A stretch of DNA of 64,000 bases from Psococerastis gibbosa (lineage: Eukaryota; Arthropoda; Insecta; Psocodea; Psocidae). Position 1 is the first letter of the stretch, and every line of letters begins with the position of its first letter. The notes beneath the pieces were generated by a model. That model had not been told where the DNA came from. It was given only the letters and a program-made list of their open reading frames with translations, and did not search any database. Shown here in pieces: positions 32,554 through 44,926 of this stretch. The position numbers were made by a program, and so were the translations under genes. Location: assembly GCA_963971405.1 (NCBI GenBank), contig OZ020486.1:7215419-7279418 (forward strand), read 5' to 3'.

Positions 32554-33386
32554 CAGGGCGCGGCAGCATAATTTCGTTTTTTGTAATGCGTGCCATTCGG
32601 TCATGTCGTAGAGGAGTGCTAGTGGTCTAGTTCGAGAGGCGGGGCTATAAAGTTTTGTCTTACATAGTTTTGAAGATCAAATCATTTAGATGACGTCCCT
32701 CTTTCTCCTTACATTGAGTATACCGATTTCTGGTGTTTGTCATGACTGTTTGAAGCAGGCGTTATGTTGGCAATTTCTTTCTGGATATTGTTTTTTAAAT
32801 CTTGTAGGGTCCTTGGACGGTTCACATAAACACGGGATTTAAAAGAACCCCATAGAAAGAATCGCAAGGTGACAAGTCGGGAGATCGGGCCGGCCACTGC
32901 AAATCGTCCCTCAAATTCACGTTCGGACAGTTCTTGCACAATCGCCATCTTGTATGGATGCAAATGTCGGTCTTCATGGAGAATTCTCCTCTCAAAGTCT
33001 AAGGGCAGATGCATGTTTGCCCGCAGAACGCCTCAATGTTCTCAGGTGATCTAGTGGGCCGAGGGACTCCAGTTCTTCCTTTTGTCGCACTTGCAGTTTC
33101 TCTGAACGTAGTGACCCACGTAAAAATTGGTTTCCGGTCAGGAACAGGGGCTAAATTAGAGCGATTCCGAAACCGCTGGGTTGCAATCACAGAACATATG
33201 CTCGAAAAGTAGGCCTCAACGGAAAACACACGCTCTTCAATGCTCCAACGCATGATGCCGCCCGAGCTGTGCCTCGACAAAACTTTATAGCCCCACCTCT
33301 CGAACGAGCCCACTAGCACTACACTAGGACATCAAACGACCGAATGGCGCGCATTACAAAAAAGGAAATTATGCAGCCGGACCCTG
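32554..33386 (-). pseudogene. decayed mariner-like element with long TIRs
   Basis: 833 bp flanked by TA. Very long terminal inverted repeats (about 115 bp), starting CAGGGCGCGGCAGCATAATT and (reverse) CAGGGTCCGGCTGCATAATT. The minus strand still reads MRWSIEERVFSVEAYF, then RTGVPRPTRSPENIE, then HPYKMAIVQELSEREFE, and further on SPDLSPCD (third acidic residue) and VYVNRPRTLQDLKNNI, all in order but in different frames. The segment carrying the first two catalytic residues is deleted. It is not functional as a transposase gene but could be mobilised by a relative. Confidence 0.9.
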
Positions 33387-34237
33387 TATATATAAACTTA
33401 CAATTAAACACTAAACAGCAACAGTTCCTCTGAAACCGGATACATTGTTGGCGAGTGGTTGTGACCCCCATAAACTTTGCCCTCACAATCGCGAATAGTT
33501 AGCTCGGGTACGCCGCAGATGAGCTTTTACCATAGACGAAATTAAATGTATCACCTTTGGTAGTAAAATAGCGCGAAATTTAATTCCTCTCTCTCTCGTG
33601 CCTTATTAACACCGGGATAAATCCCATTAACACGTATATCCAATTTACCAAAATCAACCCCCTCCTCTCTCTCCCCGCAGCCCATACTACATCCTCCAAT
33701 TTTCGTCGTACATGCAGGGTTAACGAATCTGGGGGCTGTTGTAACATTAAGTAGGCTTGTTAGGTACCCTAATCCATTTCAAGCGTGGTATTACACATAA
33801 AAGGAAGCTGACCGTAGATATTGTCCAACCCTGGATCAGTTTTTATTATTTATTTCATTTCTGCACCAGTTATTAAGATTTATTCTATCCAAGCTGTGGC
33901 GGACTGTTTCATTCACAGCATTACATGTACAGTGATTTTCGTTAGATTGATAGGGGGCAGAGAATTAACAAATAGTCGAAGTAATGGAAAAAATACACCA
34001 ACTAATAAAAATACCTTATAATATTAGTATTATATCGTACATTTTGAAACCTCTACAATTTGGATAAACTAAAATCGTAATAACTTGCGTAGTAAATTAA
34101 ATAATAATACAAATTAGAGATTTGGGTGTGATCCAGGGGGCGTCCAATATCACGATCGGCTTCTTCTAAAGGTAAAATTTGCCATTGCCAGGGATTCAGA
34201 ATTTGCCGAATTTGTGTCCAATTTCAAATTTGTGCTT
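33387..34237. other. no gene seen
   Basis: AT-rich, unassigned. Confidence 0.4.
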
Positions 34238-34251
34238 ACTGGGTAATAAAT

Positions 34252-34608
34252 GTTGTTGTTTCTAACGCCTGCTTTCAGCATTTCTGCTTTAAGCAACCCT
34301 GTCAGCCTGGCGGGGGAGTGAGTCTGTTTGTTAACTTGAGGCACCCTAAGGGCAGACTCTTTCACCTCGGGGAAGGGGGAGCTGACTAACAGGGTGGACC
34401 TCCTGATTATAGTGGATTCCGAACCACTTGGGGAACATGGTAAAGTCACACGATTCAATCGGAGGTGACCAGGACTTGACTTATACTGCCTAAGTGAGTT
34501 ATCATGTCCCACCAGGTTCCCCTGCCAACGCTGTGCACACTACCAAGTTGCCGCAGTTTGAAACATGCTCTGCTCTAATGGAATCAACATGGTAAGGCCG
34601 TTGGCAAC
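34252..34608 (-). mobile_element. core-SINE (tail type 1), full length
   Basis: A 357-bp insertion with 14-bp exact duplication ACTGGGTAATAAAT (34238-34251, 34609-34622). Minus strand: head GCCAACGGCCTTACCATG, middle GTCCTGGTCACCTCCGA, core AAGTGGTTCGGAATCCACTA, tail ending GGCGTTAGAAACAACAAC. Best-preserved member with 51029-51384. Confidence 0.92.
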
Positions 34609-34649
34609 ACTGGGTAATAAATAAAATATAATGTTACTGTTCTCGGTAG

Positions 34650-34745
34650 CCGCGTAAGCAACCACAAGCTAGTAGTCACCCATAGCAAGTGTGGGACTCG
34701 AACCAACCACCTTTCTATTACAAGTCCCGAGGTAAAGGTGAGGAT
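34650..34745 (-). mobile_element. T1 SINE head fragment
   Basis: Minus strand: CACCTTTACCTCGGGACTTG, B box GGTTCGAGTCCC, then ACACTTGCTATGGG. Only the tRNA-like head remains. Confidence 0.6.
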
Positions 34746-35619
34746 ACACCTAGAGTGAAATGAAGGTGTAATGTGATCCAAAAAAAAATTCTACAGAATA
34801 TATGAAACTAACTAATAATATCACCATGAAAACAACACAATGAAGAAAGAAAACCGATGTACCTTATTTCCCGCATTTAGGCAGCCGACCCGATGCATTT
34901 TACACTCAACACGACCACTACAGCACTACTGGGGGAAGAAACAGGAGAAAAGGCATGGCCAGCATGGGCATTAATGACGTCACAACAGCGCTGCCCTCAA
35001 ATTTCAAGCCAGCCGTGCTGTTGGCGTGTTAGGTCAGACCCACCCTTATCATACCACCTCCCTTATGGACTACTAGTCATTATTCAAACCAGCAACCCCC
35101 CCCCCCTTCATTCAAACCTTGGGGCCGTTGCCAGTTTCTCTTCTCCAACTATTTTTTTTTTCTTTTTGCATCGCATGCGCAAAGCAATGGTCTTTAGTGC
35201 CAACTCTTCAATCAGCAGTAGACAGTATGTCCGACCACTTCCCCTCCAGTGGAATGAGAATATAACGTCACTGTTCTTGTAAAAAAAAACCGTATGTCGA
35301 GAAACCCCTACTTTTCAGGAGACGAAAAAAACTATAATTCCTATAGATATATCCACATTCGCCTTTTTTCATATAGAGTTCAGTCACTGTAGAATTTATT
35401 CCTTGACATAGGAACTTCTGCAAAATGTGCATCTTCACAACATCTTTCCAAATCCAAAAACAGAAAATCTGATTTTCTCGACACACGGCCATTTGCAAGA
35501 ACAGCGACGAAATTGAAAACCAGAAGGTTTCACCAACAATGTACGCATTTATTGTACAATAGTACCTGCTTAATCCTGAATAGACCTTAGAGTTTATTTT
35601 ATTTGAAATTAAGTGTTCT
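34746..35619. other. no gene seen
   Basis: A 129-codon plus-strand open frame (34893-35282) is low-complexity and unmatched; I do not call it a gene. Confidence 0.35.
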
Positions 35620-35815
35620 AGACTAGTATCTGAACTTAGTTAAGTCATGCTTACGCCTGTTACAATGTGTCAATGGTAAGCTTGTCGCTTGTAACCGGTG
35701 TGGGTTGACGTCGGCGGCGTATACCAGTTTGCCAGTTGTCACAATTCATTCATAAACAATACCAAAAATATCGGAAAATCGATGAGGTCGTTGGCAGGGC
35801 AAAGTTCAATGGACA
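35620..35815. repeat. dispersed repeat B, copy 2
   Basis: Same ordered blocks as 11026-11220 (GTTAAGTCATGCTT, CAATGGTAAGCTTG, GTATACCAGTTTGCCA, GTTGGCA end). Confidence 0.7.
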
Positions 35816-36841
35816 ACAACAAGTAGATGCATAAGAAGCTCTTCAAATGATAATAATGTGTTCTACCGACAGATAGATAAGTGATAAGTATGTATGTGAT
35901 ATGTATGGTAGATTGTAATTAGACCCGCACTATTTTGCGAAAACGGGACAGTCATGTCACTTTCACTGGGATAGTATAGGGACCATGCACCTCTACGAAG
36001 CGAAACTCAGAATCTCAGTTTGTGGGACAGAGCGTTTGCCTTCGTGCTGCTGAAATGAGGATTTATTTATTTATTTACAAGCCATCCGCACCAATTTGAC
36101 TATGCCGGACTGGGTCGCAGTGTTGGGCAAAATAGAATTTGGAATACCCGAATATATTCAAAAGGGTACCTAGCCATAGTCACACACGGCAAATGCCCGT
36201 GGCTATAGAAGAAAATAATTGAAGCGCCCAGAAGAAAAGGGGAGCAAGTGACATTTTTTGTGCTTTTGGAGTTACTCTAGCTGCTCTTTATCCTAGAAAC
36301 CAACAGGAATATTGGAATATGTCATTTTGACAATGCTGGAATTAATAGAAAAACGGTTTACCCATACATTTTCAATTGAGTTACAAACTTTAGCCTCAAC
36401 TATCTCGAATATTTATTTTTGTCACTTGCACCCCTTGGCTCAAGGTGCTTAAATAGTTTTGCAGAGGAAGGGTAGGCCACCTCACCTCCATACCCACCAC
36501 TGCAAGGACTAATTGTTGAATGGCCGCAAACGTCATTTAACTTAGCGAATACTTTATCATCCTAACTTCGAACACCCCCTTCGCAATATCAGCCAGTGCG
36601 GACTAATCATTATTCAAACAAGCTCCAACCCCAGGACCGTTACCCTTAGGCGTAATAATATCTACCCGGCTTAGGTTTCAAAGCTCCCCGGGGATTTCGA
36701 AACAAAAAGTTGGCTCCAAAGGATTCCCGCTGTTCCATATTAAATCTCCTTCGCTCTCACAGACGAATTTCAACTATAGCAATAGCCTGTGACCAGTTCG
36801 TTAGATGAAACTAAAAGAGTAGAATACAGTCGTAGATGTAG
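35816..36841. other. no gene seen
   Basis: Unassigned intergenic DNA. Confidence 0.4.
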
Positions 36842-36985
36842 AGTAGTTCACCCGAAAGGTTGTTGGTTCGAGTCCCACACTTGCTAAATTTTCTGGCCAT
36901 GCTTTGGGAGGGCATGTAAAGCAGGCGGTCCCAGGCCTTCCTAGTTGAGTGTAAGAGAGGGGTCGATAGCCTTAACTCCGCTATA
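36842..36985 (+). mobile_element. T1 SINE, head-truncated
   Basis: Starts GTTCACCCGAAAGGTTGTTG, B box GGTTCGAGTCC, GGGAGGGCATGTAAAGCAGG, CCTTAACTCCGCTA end. The first part of the head is missing. Confidence 0.75.
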
Positions 36986-37094
36986 GTCAATATTTATTTT
37001 TCATATATTTTAGTCGAAAGATATCACGCTTTATGGATATTGCAATATTGTATGTTATCATGTAACAACAATTTGAGGTACAGGGTACCTATTT

Positions 37095-37240
37095 AAGTTT
37101 GTAGAAAGTCTCTACAGGCAAGAGAATTAGAGAAAGGAAGAAATGGACCGAAACAGGATTCAAACCCGAGCCTCTAGCTAGCTGGGGTGGTATGCTGGCT
37201 ACTGCACTGTATCCAAGGTAATCCAATGGAATACGAATCC
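37095..37240 (-). mobile_element. tRNA-like SINE head (family T2)
   Basis: Minus strand: CTTGGATACAGTGCAGTAGC, CAGCATACCACCCC, then B box GGTTTGAATCC. Same layout as 26035-26118. Confidence 0.65.
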
Positions 37241-37398
37241 AACGTCAGTAAGTTTAGAGGTTAAAGATTGTCCCCGCCATTGATGATAAAGCTACAGAAA
37301 GTGGACTCCGAAAGAACCCACATTTGTTTCATTTTTTAAATATGTATTTTTCTTAAAAGAATATGCCTTTTACTATGCATTCAAGTAAAAGGTGTCTT

Positions 37399-37626
37399 GT
37401 CACCTCCCATTTAATCGTGTGACTACCATGTTTCCCAAGTGGTTCGGAATCCGCTATAATCAGGAGGTCGACCCTGTCAGTCAACTCCCCTTTCCGCCGA
37501 GGTGAAGGAGTCTGCCCTTAGGGTGCCTAAAGTTAACAAACAGAATCACTCCCCCCGCCAGACTGACAGGGTTGCTTAAAGCAGAAATGCTAAAAGCAGG
37601 CGTTGGAAACAAACAAACATTATTTG
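37399..37626 (+). mobile_element. core-SINE (tail type 1), 5'-truncated
   Basis: Starts GTCACCTCCCATTTAATCG and runs through the core (AAGTGGTTCGGAATCCGCTA) to GGCGTTGGAAACAAACAAAC. Flanks AAAAGGTGTCTT and AAAAGTGTCTT are a probable target duplication with one base gained or lost. Confidence 0.8.
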
Positions 37627-38143
37627 AAAAGTGTCTTTCACACACTACACTTTGAATTCACGGACCAGCTGGACTCAGGAGCGAAAAATGAAGGAAATAG
37701 TCACATTATAAGTGGGTCCCTAACTGCTAGGACTCGAACATGATTTAAACTAAAAGGAGACAATACTATGTGGGCCGGGATGAGTTAGGCGGCTCTGAAG
37801 TCTCACAAAACCAGATAATGAATGAGTCATGCAGAAACCATGTCCTCCAGGGTAGGCGTTTCAATATTAATTGTGCAAATGAATGCCACAACTCTCTATA
37901 ATTGCAAATTTACTCATGTTAGATGAAATTCTTTCTTGGATACATCAGGAGCCATTTTAGGGCTGCTCTGACGCTGTGTCGGTTATCCGACTGGCAATAA
38001 TTTGCGATAGATTATTCCATGCGATGAGATATGGTAAAGCTTGGCAGTAAACGAATTTGTCAGTCGGGTTTAACTACAATATTAGTACAGTTGCACTCGG
38101 TAATAAGAGATATTGCCTGGAATAGCGAGAAATTCTTTACTAA
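37627..38143. other. no gene seen
   Basis: Unassigned intergenic DNA. Confidence 0.4.
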
Positions 38144-38527
38144 GGCGCCCATTCCATTGACCGGCTAGGGCTATTTCCAAAAACGGTGACGTGGTAGCAG
38201 ACATTCAAGACTTAGGTGGCGTTTCCACCGACCTCGCATTGCAGAATTGACGGAAATGTTTATTTTCCTCTATGCCATAGTTAAAATTGATCAATGATCA
38301 TACAGTAAAATGACAAACAAACAAACTAAAATTAAAAAATGGCGTCATGGGATATGTTAAGTACAAACATTTTAATAGATTTCTATAAAAAGAAAAATTC
38401 TAATTTCCGTCAATGTCATTTGCATTCTGCAATGCGAGATCGTTGGAGACGCAACCTAAGTCTTGAATGTCTGCTACCACGTCACTGTTTTTGGAAATAG
38501 CCCTAGCCGGTCAATGGAATGTGCACC
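38144..38527. mobile_element. GGCG foldback element, large form, copy 1
   Basis: 384 bp. Arms of about 115 bp start GGCGCCCATTCCATTGACC and run through GACGTGGTAGCAGACATTCA. A unique AT-rich loop follows (38290-38390). Flanks TAA and TAT. Homologous throughout to 46344-46735. Confidence 0.88.
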
Positions 38528-38857
38528 TATACGAGGTCCATCCCCAATGGCACATTATGGGACTTTGCCCTTCGGCGCGGTAAATACATTTTCTTCGTAC
38601 CTGCGGTATAACCCCAGCCACATCCTTATAACTTGTTTCTTCTTAAGGTTACAATCTTAGCGATTGGTTGGCAGCAACTCCCTGCATATCGTCCTCCAGT
38701 TTACTCGGTCCTCGATCTTCCTTGTTTAATTAGACAATAATGCGATGAGGTTAAAAAGTTTCTCTTTCTCCGAATTTTCAAATACGATTGCGATGATTGT
38801 TGTGGGTTCGTGGGTATTCGAAACATATTGAAAATGCATATGTCAATGCAATACAAC

Positions 38858-39095
38858 TTTAAACACAAATGTCAAATCTGACACATTCAGTGGCCGTCAT
38901 TTAGCACCCAGGGAGTACTGTACTTCAAAAACCATCTAATTACTAATTCTGTAAACGAATAAATCCGAAGTATTGTACAATTGAACTTCAAATGTCAGTT
39001 CAGACATATTGTGTGGCCGTCATTTAGCCCTTAGGGAGTATTTCAAAAGCCATCTGATAACTAATTTACATAAACGTAATTCCAAACTATTTGGA
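38858..39095. repeat. diverged tandem duplication, about 130-bp unit
   Basis: Two units share AACTTTAAACACAAATGTCA / AACTTCAAATGTCAGTTC, GTGGCCGTCATTTAGC, AGGGAGTA and ACCATCTAATTACTAATT / GCCATCTGATAACTAATT in order. Non-coding. Confidence 0.7.
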
Positions 39096-39379
39096 ACGGA
39101 TAGCACGATTATTTAACTAAGCTTTCAACGCTTAGTTACAAGAGATAAAATCGGCCGACGACTAACTACTAGGAGGAGAGAGGGAGAGACAGTGGGGGGG
39201 GGGGAGGGATTCAGGTTCAGACTGATGGGAACTAATTTCCAGCTGACCTAGAATGTTAATCTGCATTTTCACTAGACAAGATTGCTCGTTTGGTCGATAC
39301 AGTGCGAGGGGGGAGGCAGGGGAGTCATGATTCCAATAATCCCACAGAGGACTTTGGAAATGAAGCTTTGGGGTGGGTG

Positions 39380-39531
39380 TGAGTTCTGTGAAGGAGAGAT
39401 GAGACATTCGAGCCAGCCAAAAATATTTGAGACCACAATGACGCCATAGAAGACGTGGCAGGTGATTCCAAAAATTTAATTTAAAAAATATATATTTTTT
39501 TAAGTCCCATTTCTCCTATGTAGGACTGTAG
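39380..39531. mobile_element. MITE family M, copy 3
   Basis: The ends AGTTCTGTGAAGGAGAGATG and (reverse) CAGTCCTACATAGGAGAAAT are inverted. Interior non-coding. Confidence 0.65.
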
Positions 39532-39668
39532 AGTGGGCAACCATCAGGTTTTAAGCCTGAGATTTTATTTTTATTATTTCAGGAAACTTGTAGTCCGTCA
39601 TTTTGTCCAATTAAGATTTATATGCTGGGTGGTGCAGAGCTGCCCCTTTTATTTAAGTTATTATGGGG

Positions 39669-40348
39669 CATCTTGAGATGCGGGGTAGTAGTAGTAGTGT
39701 TGTTCGCCGGGTTAATAACGACTTAGGCCTCATATTTGGGCCCATAGAGCGACCCCGACTTGACTGTCCTACGCCAGCCCGATTTCCTTGTAGAAGTCCA
39801 CGATGGCCACAAAGCTTAATACCCCTGTGTGCTGCCTGGGCTCCAGCGTGGAAAATTCAAAATTCTTCAGTCTTGCTCGCCAAATCGCCGGACATTCCGC
39901 TAAAATATGCCATCCTGTCTCTTCTTCTTCCTCGCAGTACCGACACATCGCTGATTCCACGAGTACCCCCATCTTGGATAGATGGTTCCGGAAAGGACCA
40001 TGTCCTGTAAGTTAAGCCGAGATGATCCGTGTGCTATTTCTTCCGCGGGAGATGAATTTTAAAGCACTTTTCTTGCTGGGGTCCGCAATACATAACTTTG
40101 AGTGGGCTAGGCCAGCTGACTTGCCATTCCTTTAGGAATCGTGCTTTTAGCTCCTCGTTAAACACAGTCTTAAAGTTTGCCCAGGCTATTGGAAGGCAGG
40201 GTTCCGGTCCGAGTAGGTTGTTTCTAGATCCTTCTCGAGCATGCGGGGTAAAAATGGAGATAACGAAGTAGGGGCGAGCTATCTTTTGGTAACCATTTTT
40301 TTTCAGGGGCCGGGATGTCAGGCACGAAATGTTTTCAAATGTAAGCAT
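39669..40348 (-). pseudogene. non-LTR retrotransposon 3' end (RNase H-distal region)
   Basis: Minus strand, two frames: first ...LGPEPCLPIAWANFKTVFNEEL (40034-40348), then GPFRNHLSKMGVLVESAMCRYC ... TGWHILAECPAI (39769-40020). The C-x2-C-x8-H-x4-C knuckle after 'GxxRxHLxxxG' is the usual C-terminus of Jockey/I/R1-type ORF2 proteins. The two parts are frame-shifted. The 3' end is a (TAC)n repeat at 39683-39700, not poly(A), like the type-2 SINE tail. Confidence 0.85.
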
Positions 40349-40518
40349 GGCTCCAGTTTCTTATCTATTGTATAATGATGGCGCATCCTATTTCCCATAC
40401 CTTTCGTTGTAGTTCACTTTTACAAAGTCCTGAATATTATGTTATGTTTTTATAGCCATAATAAAGTAAATGATAAATTAGTCTTGGCTACGTCTTAAAT
40501 GAGACAAAAGTCCTTTCA

Positions 40519-41330
40519 TTGCTTTCCAATTTATACGTAGTATAAGGAAAGTTTTGTGATGGTCGAAATTTTCGATTCCGAGATTTCAACGGATTTACAC
40601 GTTTTGAGGGCCCAGGAACCCAAACAAGTGGTTTTTACGAAATGTCTGTCTGTCCATCGATTTCCGGGCAAACTACTCGGTCGATTATGATAAAATCCGG
40701 CATGTAGGTTCACAAAAATCATACCTCGGGACCATTTTTTTTATATTTTGGGTTAACTCAATTTGGGGGTGTTATTTTAAAAAAAAAACTCCAAAATAAC
40801 GTCTAAAAAAATTATTTCTCAAAAACGGCTCCAACGATTTCTTTTAAATTCGCATATATCGTAGTCGTTATTAATGTTAACAAAATGCGGGGGTCGCTTG
40901 CCCCTTGATAGTTTGCGTCTGGGGGTAAAAAATTAAAATAACTCAATTTTCATGAAAAATGACTAAAAAATGATTTTTCTGTGGAACCTTTCTATTGATT
41001 ATTTCTACCTTCAGGTATTTTTTAGGTGTTCAATAGAGTAACAAAACCGCAGGTTGCATTCCCAAAAAAAAATTGGTTCTGTGCAAAAAATTATTTTTTG
41101 AATTATGGAAAATTCACGCTCCAATACATAACGTGTCATGTGTCATTGTTATTACTGTACAATGTATTGATCTGTTCGTTCCAGAATATGCAATTGAGTT
41201 TTAAGGGGTTTTTAATATATTGAGGTGGACAGCCCCCTCGAGGGATTTTAAATTTAACCATAGGGAAATTATTTACTATGAAATTACACATTATGTCTAT
41301 CTACTAATTTATAAATTGGAAAGCATGTTC
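40519..41330. mobile_element. 0.8-kb TIR repeat, most complete copy
   Basis: Ends TTGCTTTCCAATTTATA and TATAAATTGGAAAGCAT form short terminal inverted repeats. Interior blocks (AAATTTTCGATTCCGAGATT, TTCCGGGCAAACTACTCGGT, GGCATGTAGGTTCACAAAAA) recur at 47888 (plus) and 2808-3690 (minus). Non-coding; superfamily unknown. Confidence 0.7.
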
Positions 41331-42176
41331 GAGTAAACTCGGACCGGTTCTTTCAAGGTTGTGACCGCTATTCTTCGACTTCGGTGGCAACAGTGCCGGG
41401 TTTGGCTATGGGGCACTGTGGGCCCGGGCCCCAGGGCCCCCACAAAAATGGGGCCCCCACAAAACGAAAAAATACAAATAAAAAATTGAAAAAATTAAAA
41501 AAAATCAAAACAGATAACTTTTTAAATTTTCGCGGGAAATTCGAACGCATCGTGGCATTAATGACTCATTTTTGATAAAAATTTAACAAAAAATGAAGTA
41601 TGTCCACTCCTGCTCTGAAACCACGATTGTTTTGCTTCATTAAATACAAATTGAAAATTTGAAATCAAATTTCTAAATTGAAACTACTTTTATCAGCACT
41701 TTCTGGTTGGTATATTGTTAAGGTAAGTAGCATAAGTTAATTCTTATATTAGAGGCGGAAGTACCTAATAGTTGTTCTTTATAAGATAAGGTCCTTATTT
41801 TTCGTATTCTGCGCCCATTTACCACAATTCACAGAACGCATCAAAACTTTGTAAGCCTATTAATTTTAATACGAAATGTGCCCAGCCACGTGGTCGCCAC
41901 AAAATCGAGCACGTTATAAATATAAAATTCATTGGTCTAAAATGTTATATGTCATAAAATGTTATATTATAAGACGCATGATTCGGAATTTTGAGATGTT
42001 TTATACAAAAGGGGATAAAAAATAAAATGTATTCGATTTTGTGGTGACCACGTGGCTGCACATTTCATCTTAAGTAGGGCAATAGGAACAAGTGGACTAG
42101 ATAATTAGGCTCTGGCTAGTGAGTTCTGAAAAAACTAATTTATTACAATTTTTATTTTTGATTCCGTAGTGAAATA

Positions 42177-44926
42177 ATGGATCGTCACAAGGGAAAACGC
42201 GAATATGCAAGCGGCAGTGAAAAGCGGAAAATCGCAGCAGATAAAGAAAACAAAATTCAAGATGTTTTATCTAAAACGCGCCGTATAACGGATTTTGTAA
42301 CAAAAATAGAGACGGGTCCATCTACTCCTAGTTCTACTTCTAATTTTGTTGAAATGATGAGTGGTGATTCTGATTTTCCTGCATCTTCTCAAGTTATTGC
42401 TAGCCCTACCCAAGAGGTAAGAGTTTGACTTTAATTACTTAATTAAGGTGACCGCAATCAAAAATTACCGACCCCACTCACCCCAGTAATTCTTATGGAA
42501 TTAAAAATGGGGGACTCCTGTTAATTTACTGTATGAATTAAACCTACCTAAACTTGAGTCGGCCATGCCGAAAGGATTGTTTACAAAATTAATTACAACT
42601 GTAATTGTTTTACTTGTAGGCAGTAATTGATAACAATGACGAATCCGAAAATACTGCTGATGATGGATTTTGCAAAGAAAATGACGTGGGATTGTGGCCA
42701 GCAGTTCTTAGTCAACAACACATCGACTATTGGATCAAGAAAGGAAATTTGGAAACTCAGCATTGTAATGAAGATATTTTGAAAGAAAAAAGCTTGGGAC
42801 AAGTAGATGCAGTGAAAAGAAGAAAATGCCATGCAAGTTTATTCCTTCGTCAAACTCAGGCAGGCAAGTCTATAAGCCGCTCTTGGTTATGTTTTTCACC
42901 TAGTACGGGGAAGCTATACTGCTTTTATTGTAAATTGCTCTGCAAATCAGCAAATCAGTTTTCAACTGAAGGGTTTGCTGACTGGAAGCATGCGTCTGAG
43001 CGTTTGAAAAGACATGAAACTACCGTAACGCATTTGCAAATAGTTTGCCAATTTAAGCATCTCTCAAACGAGGCAATGCGTATTGATCGTGAGTTGGCCA
43101 CACAAGTGAAGGAGAGCATTGCTTATTGGCGAAACGTTCTAAACAGATTGATTTCCGTCATAATATTTCTTTCTGGACGAGGACTTGCCTTTCGAGGGGA
43201 CAACGAAATTTTGGGATCAACCAAAAATGGCAATTATTTGGGAGTCCTTGAGCTAATTGCACAATATGATCCGTTTTTAGTAGGCCACTTAGAGAAGCAT
43301 GGAAATCGTGGCAGTGGTAGTGGCGGCGTTAACTACCTATCTGCCCACATTTGCGAAGAATTAATTGCGCTGATGTCCACCAAAGTTAGCGATGAAATAA
43401 TTAAACGCTTAAAAGCCTGCAAATATTATTCGGTTTCGGTAGATTCAACAACTGACGAAGGCCATATAGATCAAATGACTGTGATTGTCAGGTATCTAGA
43501 AGAAAGCACACCAAAGGAAAGATTTCTTAGTTTTATGCCAAACCAAGGCCATAAAGCTAAAGAATTATTTGATGGCCTCAACAAAGTTTTAAAAAAGTTC
43601 GGCCTGGATTTGAAAGATATTCGTGGGCAGTCGTATGACAATGCTTCCGCTATGAGTGGAGAATATAGTGGTCTACGCACTTTGGTGCTAAATGAGAATC
43701 CTTTGGCTTTATGGGTTCCATGTTTCAATCATTCCCTCAACTTAGTGGGCACAAAAGCGATGGACTCCTGCTCCCAATCGAAATTATTTTTTAGCTTTCT
43801 TGAGCAAATTTATGTATTTTTTACAAGTTCCACAGCTCGGTTCAACGTCCTTTCAAATGTTCTAAAAAGTGCTGCGAAGAAGTATGGCCACAACATACCA
43901 GTGCCCAAAAGAATCAGTTTAACCCGGTGGTCCTCAAGAGCGGAAGCTACTAATAGCCTAGTTTTGGGCTATAACGAAATACGAGAAGTCCTTAAAGATC
44001 TCTCCGAAGAAGATGTCCAAGCAAGTGGACTCTATTTGCAAATTACCACGTTGGAGATAGCAATTTACGCTGTTCTTTGGAACGATATACTGGCAAGGGT
44101 GAATGCAGTAAACATCAATCTCCAGAATCCAAGAATCGACATTAATACTTCGATCAGTGTGATGGAGTCCCTTAAGATCTTCATTGGGGAATTTAGGGAT
44201 TCTTTCCAAGAATATGAGAAAAAGGGTGTTGAATTGTGTGGGCACAATTCTTATAAATCGGAAACTTTGCGGAAGCGGATCCGAAATGTGAGGCTAAATC
44301 CTTTGGATTATGGGAAAACTGAGGAAGCTGAATTCAGTCATAGCGAGAAATTCCGAATCGAAAGTTTCATTCCCATAATTGACCAGTTTATGCAATCATT
44401 GGATCGGAGAATTTCAGCATATGAAGACATAAATAGGAAATTTGGATTTTTACAATATTTAGAAAAAATAAGCCCTGATGATTTGAAAACTAGGGCAGAG
44501 AACCTGGTGAGTTGTTACACAGGTGACTTGGACGGTAACTTGTACTTCGAGCTAGTACAGTTTCGTGAGTTTGTGAAATTATTTGTGATAGATGATGCAC
44601 AAAAAAACAATATAATCGAAGAAAAACGTATCAGTTTTGAACGGTTCATGTACAATTTGATTTTAGAAAGAGGAGTAGCTGATAGCTTTCCCAATGTAGA
44701 AGTACTTTTGAAGATGTACTTAGTTATAATGAGTGGCAACATAAGCAGCGAGCGATCTTTTTCCGTACTAAAACACATAAAAAATCCTCGTCGCACCAGT
44801 TCTTCTGAAGCTCGGCTTAGCCATCTTTCAATGCTGAATATAAATCACGACATAGTGGCAGCGTTAAATTATGACGATATAATTGACAGTTTTGCTGTAA
44901 TAAAGAGTCGAAGAGTGCATCTTTAA
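42177..44926 (+). CDS. hAT transposase (ZMYM1-like / DUF4371 type), two exons
   Basis: Catalyses cut-and-paste movement of the surrounding element. Exon 1 is 42177-42416, exon 2 is 42620-44926; the donor CAAGAG|GTAAGAG and acceptor TTTTACTTGTAG|GCA keep phase 0 and give 848 residues. Order of features: charged N-terminus with ITDFV motif; TTF-type zinc finger at about 151-220 (WLCFSPSTGKLYCFYCKLLC, later KRHETTVTH); catalytic Asp354 (VSVDSTTDEGH) and Asp419 (GQSYDNASAMSG); CFNH at 447-450; TRW at about 514-516; Glu791 within the C-terminal dimerisation domain (NISSERSFSVLKHIK, then RLSHLSMLNINHD). All key residues are present. Neighbours are only its own subterminal DNA. The domesticated ZMYM1-like proteins share this architecture, but the flanking TIRs and target duplication make it a transposon gene. 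Confidence 0.95.
42417..42619 (+). other. transposase intron
   Basis: 203 bp, GT...AG, AT-rich, with an in-frame stop shortly after the donor. Removal joins the two open frames in phase. Confidence 0.85.

Noticed and set aside
34893..35282. 129-codon open frame
   Set aside because: Low-complexity translation, crosses poly-C and poly-T tracts, no recognisable motif.
42177..44926. Domesticated ZMYM1-like host gene
   Set aside because: The flanking perfect TIRs and identical 8-bp target duplication show it is carried by an intact transposon.
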